Below, one piece after another: positions 37,587-49,283 of a stretch of 64,000 nt of DNA (positions within the stretch are counted from its first letter, which is position 1; each line of letters starts with the position of its first letter). Position numbers and translations under genes: made by a program. Source of the DNA: Rallus limicola (lineage: Eukaryota; Chordata; Aves; Gruiformes; Rallidae); assembly GCA_022605955.1 (NCBI GenBank), contig JAKCOZ010000003.1, forward strand, positions 40,202,761-40,266,760, written 5' to 3'. A model generated the notes under the pieces. That model had not been told where the DNA came from and ran no database searches. It worked only from the letters and a program-made list of their open reading frames with translations.

Positions 37587-40230
37587 ATGTAAAAGGTTGA
37601 GAAAATAAGAGTATGTGCTTTGCACTACCCTTTTGTGGTCATGCACAGGGGATCAGGAAATAAGGACCCATATCACAGGGTGCTACACAAGGCTAAAGTA
37701 GTGCCAAAGAAAGAAAGAGGAAAATCACCATGAGCTGCACATGGAATAAAAGTAAGAGACCATCACAGCAATAGGGGCACAGCAGTGCGAGGGTAAGGCA
37801 GCAGCAGCCTAGCCAAAGCTTTGCCCTGAGAGTCGGACATGTGGGACAGCAGCATCACACAAGGGCTTGAAGGGGAAGGAGGGGGGGACTGGAAGAGAGG
37901 TTCCTTCTGACACTGCTGACCCAAGCTCAGAGCTGCCATTCAGATCTCAGCAGAGTTTTAAAACTGCTCCTGCGCTGCTGCCTTCATTCAAACCTCTTCA
38001 GTCACATTTTGGGTAGTGCAGCTTGAGAAGAAGTGTGGGAGCAAGTAAAAGTTTGAGGGAGAAATCAGTTGTTGCACAGATACCTTGTGGTTTGCCTTGC
38101 TACAAGGAAACAAACTTTATAGGTAGATTAAATGGATGCATGACATTTTAATTGCCCTATATCTGAAGTGTGCATTGTTCTGCTTCTTGTTTTACAGCAC
38201 ACTCTTTATTTTCTCCTTACTGCAGGGAACAGAGGCCTCATCTGTGTGATGAATGTGCCTAGAACCTTGTCAGGGTCTGAGGTGGCCAGGCGCTTGTTTA
38301 ACAGGGAGTTTTGAATTGGGTCATTTGTAGATTAATGGAGTAGCTGCACCCAGCAGTGGCCCTGCTACCATTCTCAGCATGCACCTAACAGCCAAGGCAG
38401 CAGAGCAGCACAAAGCACAGGGCAGCTATTCCCGTTGTAGCTGAGCAGAGTATCTTAAATGTAAATGGCTTCATCAAGAACTGCAACACTGATTGGCCTG
38501 TAAATTGGGCAGGCGGTGTTCACATCTGGTCTCGAAATGTGTCTGCAGAGCTGGGTTCTCATCCTAGGTGACAGTTTGGAGAAGCATGGCTGTAAGCTTT
38601 GCTGTTGTACAAAGTGTACATTGCCAGGGCTGTGGGGTGGGGACTGGAGCCTCCCCAAGGGAAATGGCAACACTAGAGCAGGACAAGGCCCTTGAGGCCC
38701 TTGTGTGGATGTGATATGCTCCATGTGATACCCACTCCTCAAACTTTGGGCTGTTAGTGTTTTTCTGGTACTGTGTGTCCTACACTGCTAGGATCAGCTT
38801 CCAGGCAAGAATGTTGGAGAGGGATAAGAGAACAAAGCACTGCAGGAAGACCTGAGCTTAGGTTGGAAGCTGTCTGACAGCTCAGTCATGCTGTCTGACT
38901 AATTAATTTAATCTCATGTAACGTCTCTTACAGGCAGTTTAGAGCCAATGGATGTTTTGAAAACCAGTACCAGGCTGGGGCATGACCTGAGAACTAGGCA
39001 TGCTTATACATGTACTCTTTTGTCCTCAATATGCTCATCTTGAACAGCATATTTCAAAAACAGTGTATTTCTTACCTAATCCAGAAGTGCCTTTTCTTCC
39101 ACCTACCCAGAATAAAGGTGTTTACATACAAAAGCTTCTAAAATTTATTTACAGGGATAAAACAGAGGTGCAAGGAATCCGAAGCTGTCCATGGTTTTCA
39201 ATGCCTGCCAGGTTAGCTGCTTGCCAGGTCTAAGAGGAGGCAAGAGAAGGAGATCCAGAATTTAGCCAGACTTGTTGATGAGCGAGGATAGCATCATAGT
39301 CGGAGTTATGCATTTTCTCCTCCCTCCCTCCCTCATATTTTTGTGCTAACTGTTGCTTATTTCTGAGTGCCAAAAGAAGCAGAAAACATGTAGCTTGCTT
39401 TCACATTATGTATTTGTTAGAACTTGTCACTGTCTTGCTCAGGGGAAGGGAGGAAAAAAAGCAGAGTCTCTAGTTACCTCTTTGATTTGGAGCAATCTTA
39501 AGGGACATGCAGAAGAACTTCTGTGTTTCTGAGGTGGTCAGTAGCTTAGGTCAGTAAAATGCTGCTTCTCAGTGTGTGTGGTGGGAAATGGGTAAGTCGT
39601 GTTTTCTATCTGGAACTGGTGCTGAAATGCTCAGGAGCAGAGCTCACAGCTAGAAGTGAGGAGACACAGTGCAATGGGAATTGAGGTTGCCAGCAGAAAA
39701 CCAAGGGCACTGCCAGTTAGGATCTTCAGTTTCAGCTGAAGAAAAAGAGTTGAGCAGACAGTAATACAGCAGGCATGGCAGTGTCAAACAGCAATTCTGT
39801 TTTAACCTACAGCAGGGATGTTGTTTTCTGCTGCTATTTTGACTCTCCTGCTAGCTGAGAGCTCCAAGAACGTCATCACAGAGCTACTCACAGAATGTTG
39901 CTAAAATCTGACCACTCTGCTGAAGGGCACAACCCAGAGGAAGGGTGGCTCACAGTACAGATGGGAGCACAGGGGGAGTCACAGGTTCACTCAGCTCAGC
40001 TGCAGCCGCCATTTTAAGCTGGTTTGTGGCAGAGAGAAGTTTAATGAGTGTTGAGGATCTAGTGGATAAGCATATCATGGTGGTTTTTTTCCTTCACACA
40101 CATGCTTTTTCAGGACTTTATATCTTTTAAAGCCAAGTTTCAGTGAGAGACAAGGTTGCCCTAAGTTTGACATCTGAGATGACCCTTGCTGAAGATGCAG
40201 AGTGTTCTGCAATGGCAGGAAAGCAAAGTT

Positions 40231-40258
40231 GGGGGGTGGAGGGGTGGGCAGGGAGGGA
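40231..40258 (+). other. G-quadruplex-forming motif candidate
   Basis: Runs of 6, 4, 3, 3 and 3 G separated by 1-4 bases fit the G3+N1-7 pattern with one spare run. Nothing nearby identifies a promoter. Confidence 0.6.
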
Positions 40259-40569
40259 GCATACATTTTGATTATTTTTGTCTAGATTCACATGCTTCTA
40301 TTTTTGTCTTACTTGGAACAAGAAACCTATATACCATATCAAAGTGCTTCTTGTATTGCCTTCACTCAGAGACATGTGTAGAGGACCAATAACAGAGAGA
40401 CATACATGGTGACACACATAACCAGTGTGCCAGGAGACCTCCAAACCCTTGCTCATTGCTTTGCTAGGTCAGGTCACCTGTACCATCTCAGAGAGAGGTC
40501 ACCTGTTAGCCAGTATGAATGGGGATAGTGGACATCTTGCACCACTTCTGAGCTTCTTCACAAATGTGA

Positions 40570-41481
40570 TGGACCTACTGCTGGTGAAAAGTGAGCCCAT
40601 CAGCAACAGTGCTAACACCTCTATGATGCCATAGGTAAAAAAGGGTAAAAAACCCCCACCTGCTGTGCAGCAGCAGCAGTTGGAAGAGAGAAGTGGGAAT
40701 CAGTGAGAGAAACAACCCTGCAGACACAAAGGTCAGGGGAGGAGGGGGAGGAGGTGCTGCAGGCACAAAATCAGAGATTCCCCTGCAGCCTGCAGAGAAG
40801 ACCATGGTGAGACCCATATCCACCTGAAGCCTCTGGAGGATCCTGTGTCCCACCAGGTGGACATGCTCTGATGAAGACAGTGACCCTGTAGAGAGCCCAT
40901 GCAGAAGAAGGTTCCTGGCAGAACCTGTGGCCCCATGGGGGGCCCATGCTGGAGCAGTCTGGTCCAGAAGTTCTGCACCACATGGAAAGAACCTACACTG
41001 GAGCAGTTTGTGAAGAACTGCTGCCTGTGGGAAGGACTCAGGTCGGAGAAGTTGGCAGAGGACTGACTCCCATGAGAGGGACCCCATGCTGGAGCAGAGG
41101 AAGAATGTGAGGAGTCCTCCCCCTGAGGAAGAAGGAGTGGCAGAGACAACATGTGATGAACTGACCCCATTTCCCATCTTCCTGTGCCACTGTGAAGGAG
41201 GAGGTAGCAAAAATCAGCTGTAAAGCTAAACTTGGGAAGATGGGAGAGTTCAGGGGAAGGTGTTTTTAAGATTTGTTTCTATTTCTTATTATCCTACCTC
41301 TGTTGAATTGGCAATAAATTAATTTCCACAAGTCAAGGCTATTTAGCCTGTGACAGCAACTGGTGAGTAACTTCCCTGTTGTAATCTCAATCCATGAGAT
41401 TTTCAATCCCTGTTCTGATGGGAGGGGGAGCATTAAGGCATCTAGGTGGGCACATCACAGCAAGCCAAGGTTAACCCCTCA
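40570..41481 (+). mobile_element. Family-1 ERV LTR (copy C), 5'-truncated
   Basis: Plus-strand LTR starting inside the family pattern at 'gtgagcccatcagcaacagt'. Then follow 'accctgcagacacaaaggtc', 'gagattcccctgcagcctgc', several 'atgctggagcag' blocks, 'cactggagcagtttgtgaag', 'gaggagtcctccccctgagg', 'agagacaacatgtgatgaac', and the poly(A) signal within 'ggcaataaattaat' (about 41313). It ends near 'agccaaggttaacccctca'. About 900 bp of an 1.1-kb LTR remain. No internal retroviral sequence adjoins it. Confidence 0.82.
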
Positions 41482-44400
41482 TAACTGGAAAAGTGACACA
41501 AGGGTCAAGTGCAGCAGGAATGAAGCAGGACTAGAAAGCTGATTTTCTGTGTAATGAACCCTCTGATAACATAGCAAGACAGGAGACAAATTGATGAGGA
41601 AATCTGAGCTGTACAAGGCTCCTGTAACGGACTACATATTTCAGTTCATTAGCAGACACCACAATGTCATTTAATTCCATCACCTCTGCACCAAAACCCA
41701 GCCCCTTTCCTCTTCTGAAGGAGGCAGCTGCAGCGTTCAAAGCCTGTTACCAGTTTTCCATGAGTTACAATGAGCTCACATCACTTGGCCTGCCCTCTTC
41801 CTTGAGTCCTGGTGCTGACAGTCACCTATCAGCTGAGGACCACAGCTCAATGCTGTCTGTAACAGCAACAGCCCAACCCTGGCTGTAGGAAAACAGATGG
41901 TATATTTTTGAGGCCTCTGTTCTCAGAGGTAAGGGCTCAAGATGGTACTGCATCAGAGTGACAGTATGCCACTGGGTCTGACTGAGGGGGTGTCTTAGTG
42001 CTGCAAACACCCTCACTGATAGTCGCATGCAGGCACACTCCCAGAGATTTGTTGAAAACATGCAAGGTTGCACAGTCAGAGCCTTCTGCCCCTCGCAACC
42101 AGACTAGTGTGTGAGCACAAGGCCAGATGAGCAGTTGCGTGGACAGAGGTCTCTGTTACCGTGGGTGTGACTGTTGCTGCCCTCCCACACTCCATACCAC
42201 TTTCTGTGGAGGTGTGTCTTACAGAACCAGAGGAAAAAAGGGTTATCCTGTCTATCTCTGCAAGTTCCTTCATCTTTCCTCTTGCAGTTTGGTGTTTCTT
42301 CCGTCATGCCAAGATTTGGGTAATGGAACTGTCCCTCTGCAGTAGCTTTGCAGAGGACAGATCTTGTCCCATCAAATGACTGTTTGTGACAGAAGTAACT
42401 AAAAGCTGTATCTGAAGCAGTATTAGAAGTGAAAGGTTCTCTCTCCGTTCACCCAGGCAACCCTAAGTGCTTTTCCTGACATAAATTAGCAAAGTAAAAG
42501 TGAGTTATAGTGACCTCAGATGAGACAAGTTGTCCTATTCTGGCTTAGTTCCTGCAGTTCTTGTTCAAATAAATAATTTCATTAAACCAAATGAGGCTTT
42601 TTGACTAGAGTGCTGTGACCCTTTTTACTTTTCTCAGAAGATCTATTTTTTCTTACTTTGAGGTAATTGCTTGAATAGTAGAGAGCTCTCCTGTCACTCT
42701 ACTGCTTCTGAAGAGTCATGATCCTTCTGGGTACAGAAGAAAGGCAAGGGACAGGGCAATCCATTTAAGAAAAAACATATTACCAGGTTCATATACTTAT
42801 TAATAAAATAAATTAGTTTTCTCTTTTTCAAAGTGTCTGCTATCCCCTGTGTGCTTGTGAGCCTTACTGGAAAGCTCTGAAGTGACTTTTCAAAAAGTAT
42901 TACTGATTGAAGTGAGGATGAGACCTGGGATGTCAATCACTTGGTTGCATTGCCACAACAGCAAAATGGGGCACTGCTGTTATTCTTTAGAGGATGTCAG
43001 TCCTGACAAAATATTGCTAAAGCTACTTCAAGAGTATTGGGGGAGATGTTTAGGGGCAACTTGCTTTTGTCTGTTGCTTCAAGTCTCAGTTAACTTCATT
43101 AGCTCCTGCTGCATATTCCTGATAATCCATGTAAATACGACATTTGTGATGGGAGGACTAAGGCTGACCTCAGGTTGGAGACAAGCAACATCAGTAGCAC
43201 ATAAAGTCTTCAGTAATAGTTCTCATAAGGCCAAAACCTTAAGTAGTGCATAGTGAAGGAATAAAAAAATGCAGATGATGTGCTATAGCAGAAATTTGGG
43301 CAAAAGGTTGTAGAGAGGAAAAAGAAGGCAAGTTTTCTTATCTCACTCAGTGCAATAGAGTACCAGTTTGCACTAGGGGAGGTCGCAGTGCTGCACAGGA
43401 GTGTGATGCGAAGGACTCCTTTAGTTTGGGGTGAGGCGAGGGCCCTGTGGGGCAGGGCAGACCCCGCTGGCCCACACGGGAGCTGAGCTGGGGACACCGC
43501 ACTTGCAACAGGCTTCGCCTGCCGGTGGCTGGGATGCCTGCAGGCACTGACACAAACAATGCAAGTCCCTCAGGCCAAAGGGCTTCGGCAGTTTGAGCTG
43601 GGACAGGATGTCTGTCCTACAGTGCTGCGCTGGGCTGCAGCCGCTCCTGGGTGCTGGATGGCTGTTAGAAGCGCTGCTGTGCAGGAGGCAGGTGGATGGA
43701 TGTCTCAAGCAGCGTCTGAGAAGTGCCTCGTACCCCAGAAGCCACAGGGCACTCATTCATAGTGAATAAATCTTTCTGGCTCACTATGGGCTGTCCACTG
43801 GGGACAGTATGGGCCGCTGCAGCTATGTAGGTCAGAACAGTTTAATTTTGCTCTGAGTGATCAGGTGTGCAAGTGTGTTTTAGGAGGCTGAAAATCCTAC
43901 TGTAAAATATTTTAGTAAGCTGTCATCCTGGTGTTACTTGGCAGTTCTGAGTTTTACAGAGCTGCTGGATTAGCCAGTGTTTCCTTCTGTCATGTCATTC
44001 CTAGTGTTCTGATTATGATTCAGAGAATGACTGAGGAAACCCAAGCGTGGCATGGGCTATTTAATTCCCATCCGAAGACTGGACTGGGTGTATTTTGGCA
44101 GCCTCTGAGGAATCAGAGACTGCCAAATATGGATAGATGTAAACAGATAGAAGTGGGTGTTTCCACTCAGTAGAAAGAAATACTGGGACTTGGACCAGTG
44201 GCAGCCATATCATCCTGATGTTGTCCAGCTCCAGCAGATGGGTTCAGAAACAGATTTCTGCATGGTCTTTAAGAGATATAGAGCCACATGACCATCCATC
44301 GCACCATTGTATGTGTATTAACATTAGGAAAAACAGTACAGACTTTGAAAGTTATCAAAAAGAGTCTCATTTCCCAGCTGAGTTCACCATGCAGCCCTTT

Positions 44401-45465
44401 TCCCTTGGGCTGCTCCTACCCCGCCTGTTACGATGGATCCTGCATAAGCCAGCTGGAAAACAAACGTCCGCTGCAACTTACATAAAGAGTAATTGGCTTG
44501 GAACCTACTATCTAAAGCAGTGAAAAGTTAACAAGCCTTGCTGCACTGGGCTCTGGTTTTGTGGCTGTTTCCAAAATGTCCTTCTTGAAAAGGGCACCAC
44601 GGGGAACTGGCCCAGGTTCAGTGTTTGGATGCCTAACAGTTTTTACACTCCTATACTTACTCTGCTTTCTTCTCACTCACCCAGAATGTTGCTCACTGAA
44701 ACCTGATTGTTGATTCCTTATTTCCACCTTTTGAAGTGTTTCTGTCCTTTATGAACATGAGTCCAAACACTGCACAACACCCCCACATCCATGCATTACC
44801 TCTCTTACTTCATGCATACACCACACATGAGGTGGTTGTTGATGCTGCCACAGGGGAAGTTGTGACAAGTGGTAAAAGCTGTGGAGCACCAAAGTGTACA
44901 TTAGGGTTAACCACCTGGAAAGTCTACTTGTCTCCAAGAATTATGATTCTTTGCATGTTTTATTGTTACTGTAAAGATTATTTCCTAAAGTAGAAAACTT
45001 TCGGAATAGCCATTTCCCTAGTGTTGCTATAGCCATTTCATGAAGTCTGAGGATTTCAAAATCAATTGCCAGTAATACATATCTTCTTTCTAGTAGTGGA
45101 CTTGCAAAACATCCTACCTCACACATTAGGTGAAGGATTGTGGTGAGCAACAACAGGTGGAACAGGTAAACTCCATCTCCTGTGTGGCTCCTGAGGGCTC
45201 CTCACACTGTGGCTGTATCAACAGGAGTCATCCATCTGAGCTTCGCACCAGGAAATGCACAAATGCATTTATATTTCCTAACAAATATTTCAAATAAATT
45301 CTAACCTGAAAAGTTGGATGCAATGGTGAGTGACTAAAGAAACAAGCCAAAATCCAACAGCCACTTTGAGGCACTGAATGCATAGCACGGGTGAAACAAA
45401 GTGCGTTCCTGGGAAAAAATTGCCCATGACTCTGACATCAATATACATGAAGCTTTCTTACCAGT
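41482..45465. other. Intergenic, no gene recognised
   Basis: Contains a GC- and CpG-enriched block at about 43380-43760. Frames of up to 123 codons (for example plus strand 42882-43253) match nothing I know and lack convincing splice context. Confidence 0.42.
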
Positions 45466-45723
45466 TTGCATTGTGAGGAAATGGCTTTTCCAGGGAAGGA
45501 GCAGATCATCTTGAATGCCCTCACACAGCACATGCAGGACAGACAGGTGATCAGGCCCAGTCAGCAGGGGTTCAGGAAGGGCATGTCTTGCTTAACTAAT
45601 CAGATCTCCTTCTATGAACAGGTGACCCATCTAGCAGATGAGGGAAAAGCTATGGACATTGCTTGGACCTCAGTAGGCATTTGGCAGTGTTTCACACAGC
45701 ACTCGCCTAGAGAAGTGAGGTAG
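45466..45723 (+). mobile_element. CR1 LINE, first piece of a copy split by nested insertions
   Basis: Start of the retained part of ORF2. On the plus strand it reads 'ILNALTQHMQDRQVIRPSQ', then 'GFRKGMSCLTNQISFYEQVT', the fingers/palm start of the CR1 reverse transcriptase. The 'AVDVVYLDFSKAFDTV' region of related copies is garbled to 'AMDIAWTSVGIWQCFT', so one catalytic Asp-containing block is lost by frameshift or substitution. The match stops at the LTR boundary at 45724 and resumes at about 46855. Confidence 0.88.
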
Positions 45724-46847
45724 TGTGGCCCTGGCTAGAGGCCAAATGACCACCAAATCCACTCTTTTCAGCCAAAAAGGAGAGAAAATATATGTTGAGA
45801 AGCTTAGGATTTGAGATAAGGACAGAGAGGGATCACTCTCCAATTAGTGGCACTGCACACCCAGTGAAATCAGAGTCAGGTAATGAGAAGTGTGGCCAAA
45901 TCTTAAAGCACCTTCCCCCCACCCCTCTCTTCTTAGCAGACTAAAACTTCATTCATGATTTTACTCCCTTCTTTCTCCCATCATGGTGTGGGGAGAGGCA
46001 GGGAATAGGGAGTGGGGTTCTGATCAGATCCTCACAAGCTGCTTTCCTTTGCCAGATCTTAACACTACTACTTCCCCCACCTCTCCCTTCTTTGCAGACT
46101 TTAGTCATAAATTCGCTCCCCTCTTCCCCCCATCACAGCACAGGGGGGGACAGGGAATGGGGAATTGGGGTTTTCAGTCCATTCCTCCCAAGTTGATTTC
46201 TGTCTTAGCTGGGGGACATTCCACACTCACCCCCTTCCCCTGCGGCACCATTGGGTCCCACCCATATGAGACAGTCCTCCACGAACTTCTCCAATGTGAG
46301 TTCTTTCTATCGAGAGGTCATCTCCTCACCACGTGCCTCAGCATGGCTCCCTTCCATGGGGTGCTGACCTTTGGGCCCAGACTGCTCCAGCCTGGTCCCA
46401 CACAGAGTCACAAGTCTCCCTGCAAACCTGCTGTGTCATGGGTTGGTCCCTCCACAGGCTGTAGATGTCTCTGCTCCCTGTCATTATCCACGGGCTGTGG
46501 AGTGACAGCCTGCTCCACCATGGTCTCCACAGGCTGCAGGGGAATCCCTCTCTCCGGCAGCCACATTGCCTCATTCTTCCCCACTCCTTCTTCCCTGGCC
46601 TTGGTGTCTGCACAGCTCCTTACATCTTCTCACTCCCTTCTCTGGTGGCAAAATGCAGCTGCTTGCATTTTTTTTTTTCTCCTAAGTGTGATTCCCAGAG
46701 GTGCTGTGACCATCACAAATTGGCTCAGCCCTGGACAGCAGCAACTCTGGCTTTGAATCAGCCGATGTTGACTTTCTGGGGCCTGGAGAGAGCTTCTGGC
46801 TGCTGCTTGCAGGCACCATCTCTGCAGCCCCCCATTCTCTACTATCA
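45724..46847 (-). mobile_element. Family-1 ERV solo LTR (copy D), near full length, inside a CR1
   Basis: About 1.12 kb bounded by TG...CA on each strand. On the minus strand it starts 'tgatagtagagaatgggggg' and ends 'ctctagccagggccaca'. Inside are the CTGGAGCAG-type blocks ('gcagtctgggcccaaaggtc', 'gtcaccccatggaagggag'-like segments) and the 'aattggagagtgatccctct' block near the end. Two diverged copies of a roughly 155-bp segment stand side by side at about 45893-46051 and 46052-46207. The CR1 reading frame is interrupted exactly here, so the LTR arrived after the CR1. No gag/pol remains. I could not see a clean target duplication. Confidence 0.85.
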
Positions 46848-46854
46848 CCCAGCT

Positions 46855-47550
46855 ATGCAAAACTGCGACAAGAAGCTGGTGGCTCATGGCTTGGATGGGA
46901 ATACACTTCACTGGGTGAAACACTGGCTGGAGAGATGGGCACAAAGGGTTGTGGTAAATGGAGCTAAATCCATCTGGAGGCCAGTCACCAGTGGTGTTCC
47001 CCAGGGCTCAGAACTGGGGACAGTTCTGTTTAATGTCTTTATCAATGACATGGATGAGGGAGTCAAGTGCGCCCTCAGTAAATATGCAAATGATGCTAAC
47101 ATTAGTAGGACTGTTGATCTGTCAGAGTGTAGGTAGGCTCTACAGAGGGACCTGGACAGGCTGGATTGATGGGGTGAGGTCAGTTGCATGAGGACAAGTG
47201 CCATGTCCTGCACTTGGGTCACAACAACCCCGTGCAAAGCTACGGGCTTGGAGAGGAGTGGTGTGAGAGCTGTCTGGAGAAGAGAGACCTAGGGGTGTTG
47301 ATCAACAGCCATATGAATATAAACCAGCAGTGTGCCCAGGTGGCCAAGAAGAACTGTGGCATACTGGCCTGGATCAGGAACAGTGTGGCCAGCAGGAGTA
47401 GAGAAGTGATCCTTCCCTGTACTCAGCTCTGGTGAGGCTGTAACTGCAGTACTGTGTTCATTTTTGGGTCCCTCACTGCAAGAAGGACATAAGAGATGCT
47501 TGAGCACATCCAGAGAAGGGCTACAAGGCTGGTGAAGGGTTTGGAAGACA
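46855..47550 (+). mobile_element. CR1 LINE, second piece of the split copy (reverse transcriptase core)
   Basis: ORF2 resumes with '[20 protein letters not shown]', then '[20 protein letters not shown]', then '[20 protein letters not shown]'. The catalytic Tyr/Phe-Ala-Asp-Asp motif reads YAND, so the first Asp of the pair is lost. Further on come '[16 protein letters not shown]', '[20 protein letters not shown]' and 'SRSREVI'. A stop follows 'SECR', and the frame shifts before 47184. The piece ends at 'ggtttggaagacaaatcata', where a minus-strand CR1 has inserted. Confidence 0.92.
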
Positions 47551-47805
47551 AATCATAGAATCATAGGGGTTGGAAGGGACCTCGAGAGATCATCGAGTCC
47601 AACCCCCCTGACAAAGCAGCTCCCCAGCTCACATTGCACAGAGAGGCATCCAGACAGGTCTGGAATATCTCCAGAGAAGGAGACTCCACAACCCCCCTGG
47701 GCAGCCTGTCCCAGGGCTCTGCCACTCTCACTGGGAAAAAGTTCTTCCGCATGTTGGTGTGGAACTTCCTGTGCTCCAACTTGCAGCCATTGCCCCTTGT
47801 CATCT
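47551..47805 (-). mobile_element. CR1 LINE 3' end nested inside another CR1
   Basis: Minus-strand copy of 255 bp: tail complement 'aatcatagaatcatagggg', 'ttggaagggacctcgagaga', 'tcatcgagtccaacccccct', 'ccagagaaggagactccaca', 'gttcttccgcatgttggtgt', 'ccattgccccttgtcatctt'. The surrounding plus-strand CR1 reads '...gaagacaaatcatag' before it and 'gaggagtggcagagggagct' after it, which join to the normal CR1 order. This copy is well preserved and must be younger than its host. Confidence 0.93.
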
Positions 47806-48128
47806 TAGGAGGAGTGGCAGAGGGAGCTGGGATTGTTTAGTCTGAAGAAGAGAAGACTGAGGGGAGAACTCATTGCTCTCTACAACTACCTAAAAGGGGT
47901 TGGTCTCTTCTCCCTGGTAGCTAGTGACAGACAGGGGGAAATGGTCTGAAGTTGTGTCAGGGGAAGTTTAGGTTGGATATTAGGAAAAATATCCAGGCTG
48001 CCCAGGGAGGTGGTTGAGTCACCATCCCAGGAGGTGTTTCTTGGTGACATGGTCTAGTGTTGGACCTACTAGAGATGGTTGGACTCAGCAATCTTGAAGG
48101 ACTTTTCCAATCAAAACCATTCTACACT
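47806..48128 (+). mobile_element. CR1 LINE, third piece of the split copy (3' end)
   Basis: Continues the host CR1: 'ggattgtttagtctgaagaa', 'ctctacaactacctaaaagg', 'ggttggtctcttctcc', 'ttaggttggatattaggaaa', 'gcccagggaggtggttgagt', 'ggttggactcagcaatcttg' and the end 'ccaatcaaaaccattctac'. There is a deletion of a few dozen bases after 'aaaaata', where 'gttcttcactgaaag...' would be expected. Confidence 0.9.
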
Positions 48129-48508
48129 TAATGCAGATGCACATGATTAGAAGTGCAATTAATTTGTCTAATGATCACCACAGTAAGCTGTATCACAGTT
48201 TAAAGTAATAAAAATACCAATCAAAAAGAAAGAAATTCTGTAAGTGAAGGTGTATTTTTAAAGAAATCTTACCCTGGAGTTCCCTGCAGAAACCCCTGGT
48301 ACAGCCATTAAATCAATGCTACAGAACTGCCAATAAAAGTTTGGTTTATTCCACTTGGAAACAACAGGGTCAAGTGGCATGAAAAAACCTCAAGCCTGCG
48401 AAGTACTGAATTATTGACTCTTCAGGGAACTTTGACCACAAATCTGTCTGTAGGCTGCAAGTGTTTTTCCAGTGCAAATGTAACTTACAAAAAAAAAAAG
48501 AGGGTAGG
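48129..48508. other. Spacer between CR1 stack and the CDC42SE2 3' end
   Basis: No exon or transposon seen. It includes the T-rich tract (minus strand) at about 48489-48499 that probably serves as the downstream element for CDC42SE2 polyadenylation. Confidence 0.5.
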
Positions 48509-48528
48509 CCACCAACTGAAAGAAAACA

Positions 48529-48534
48529 TTTATT
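48529..48534 (-). promoter_or_regulatory. Poly(A) signal AATAAA of CDC42SE2
   Basis: The minus strand reads 'ttcaataaatgttttctttc'. Cleavage is expected about 15-25 bases further on, near 48509, followed by a U-rich stretch at about 48489-48499, as in standard vertebrate poly(A) sites. Assignment to CDC42SE2 is by position. Confidence 0.7.
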
Positions 48535-49267
48535 GAATCAAAGTCAATACTTTCCTTTTAATATCTACAAGCCAACACTGAACTGACTTTATTCAAGAAT
48601 GAACACAATGTACAAAAAAAGTATGTCTGTTATAAAAATATGTCAAATTTTTTTTCCTGGCTACTGAGCTGAAAACATTTTGTCAAGTGCAAGATAGATT
48701 TGGCAAGCAAATTTAAGCGGCTATTACCAATGACAAAGTTCAAAGAATTCTGTAGCCATAGCATATTTAAGACATTGATAAAGTGGCATTGGCAATGTTG
48801 ATCCCCAAAAAGAAAGTGTGTCACTGCACTGCCACGTGTTTATGCACTCAGACAACTGAACATCTTGATCTTCTGTCACAAATCAGTACCTTTATCAGTG
48901 AAGACTATCGAACCTCAGTCCATCTATTCAACCAGGTAACTGACACCTACCACTGGAATACAACTTAGGGAAGGAAAATTACCTCCATGGCCCTGCATTT
49001 TGTGTGTTGTTTGCAAACCGACAGAGAAGAACAGGTAGGTTAATACATGCTTAAATCAGTGGATATTCAGGGAAAGTATGCAGAAGGAAGAAAGAATCTT
49101 TCATGACAGCAATCTGTATTTGTGAACACATGCGTGTTTACGTATAAAAATGGATCTGACTAGGCTCAGTTATGCCTTCTTTGTTGGGATGGGTTTTTCT
49201 TCACATAAAAAATTAACTCAACCAGAACTCAAATCATTGACTTCTCTCAAACCACCACCAAGGAGAC

Positions 49268-49283
49268 AAAAAAAAAAAAAAAA
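49268..49283 (+). repeat. Poly(A) run of 16 (U16 in the CDC42SE2 sense strand)
   Basis: Sixteen consecutive A within the assigned 3' UTR. Confidence 0.9.

Larger units (their letters stand above)
34491..40569. other. Intergenic, no gene recognised
   Basis: Mixed-composition DNA. It holds C-rich runs at 37371-37386 and 37559-37586 and a G-rich run at 40231-40258. I see no exon with matching splice signals and no transposon. Open frames up to 95 codons are not recognisable. Confidence 0.42.

Noticed and set aside
42882..43253. Plus-strand open frame of 123 codons
   Set aside because: No recognised domain, no promoter or splice support. A chance frame is the simpler explanation.
1..45465. Search for exons of RAPGEF6, the gene next to CDC42SE2 on its 3' side in mammals
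   Set aside because: No exon with recognisable Rap-GEF domain sequence was found. If synteny holds it lies to the left of this window.
45983..46756. Long plus-strand open frame of 257 codons, and its counterparts at 40575-41210, 17372-17812 and 58904-59696
   Set aside because: All lie antisense in family-1 LTR copies. Their length comes from GC-rich repeated blocks, they start at different points in each copy, and no protein domain is visible.
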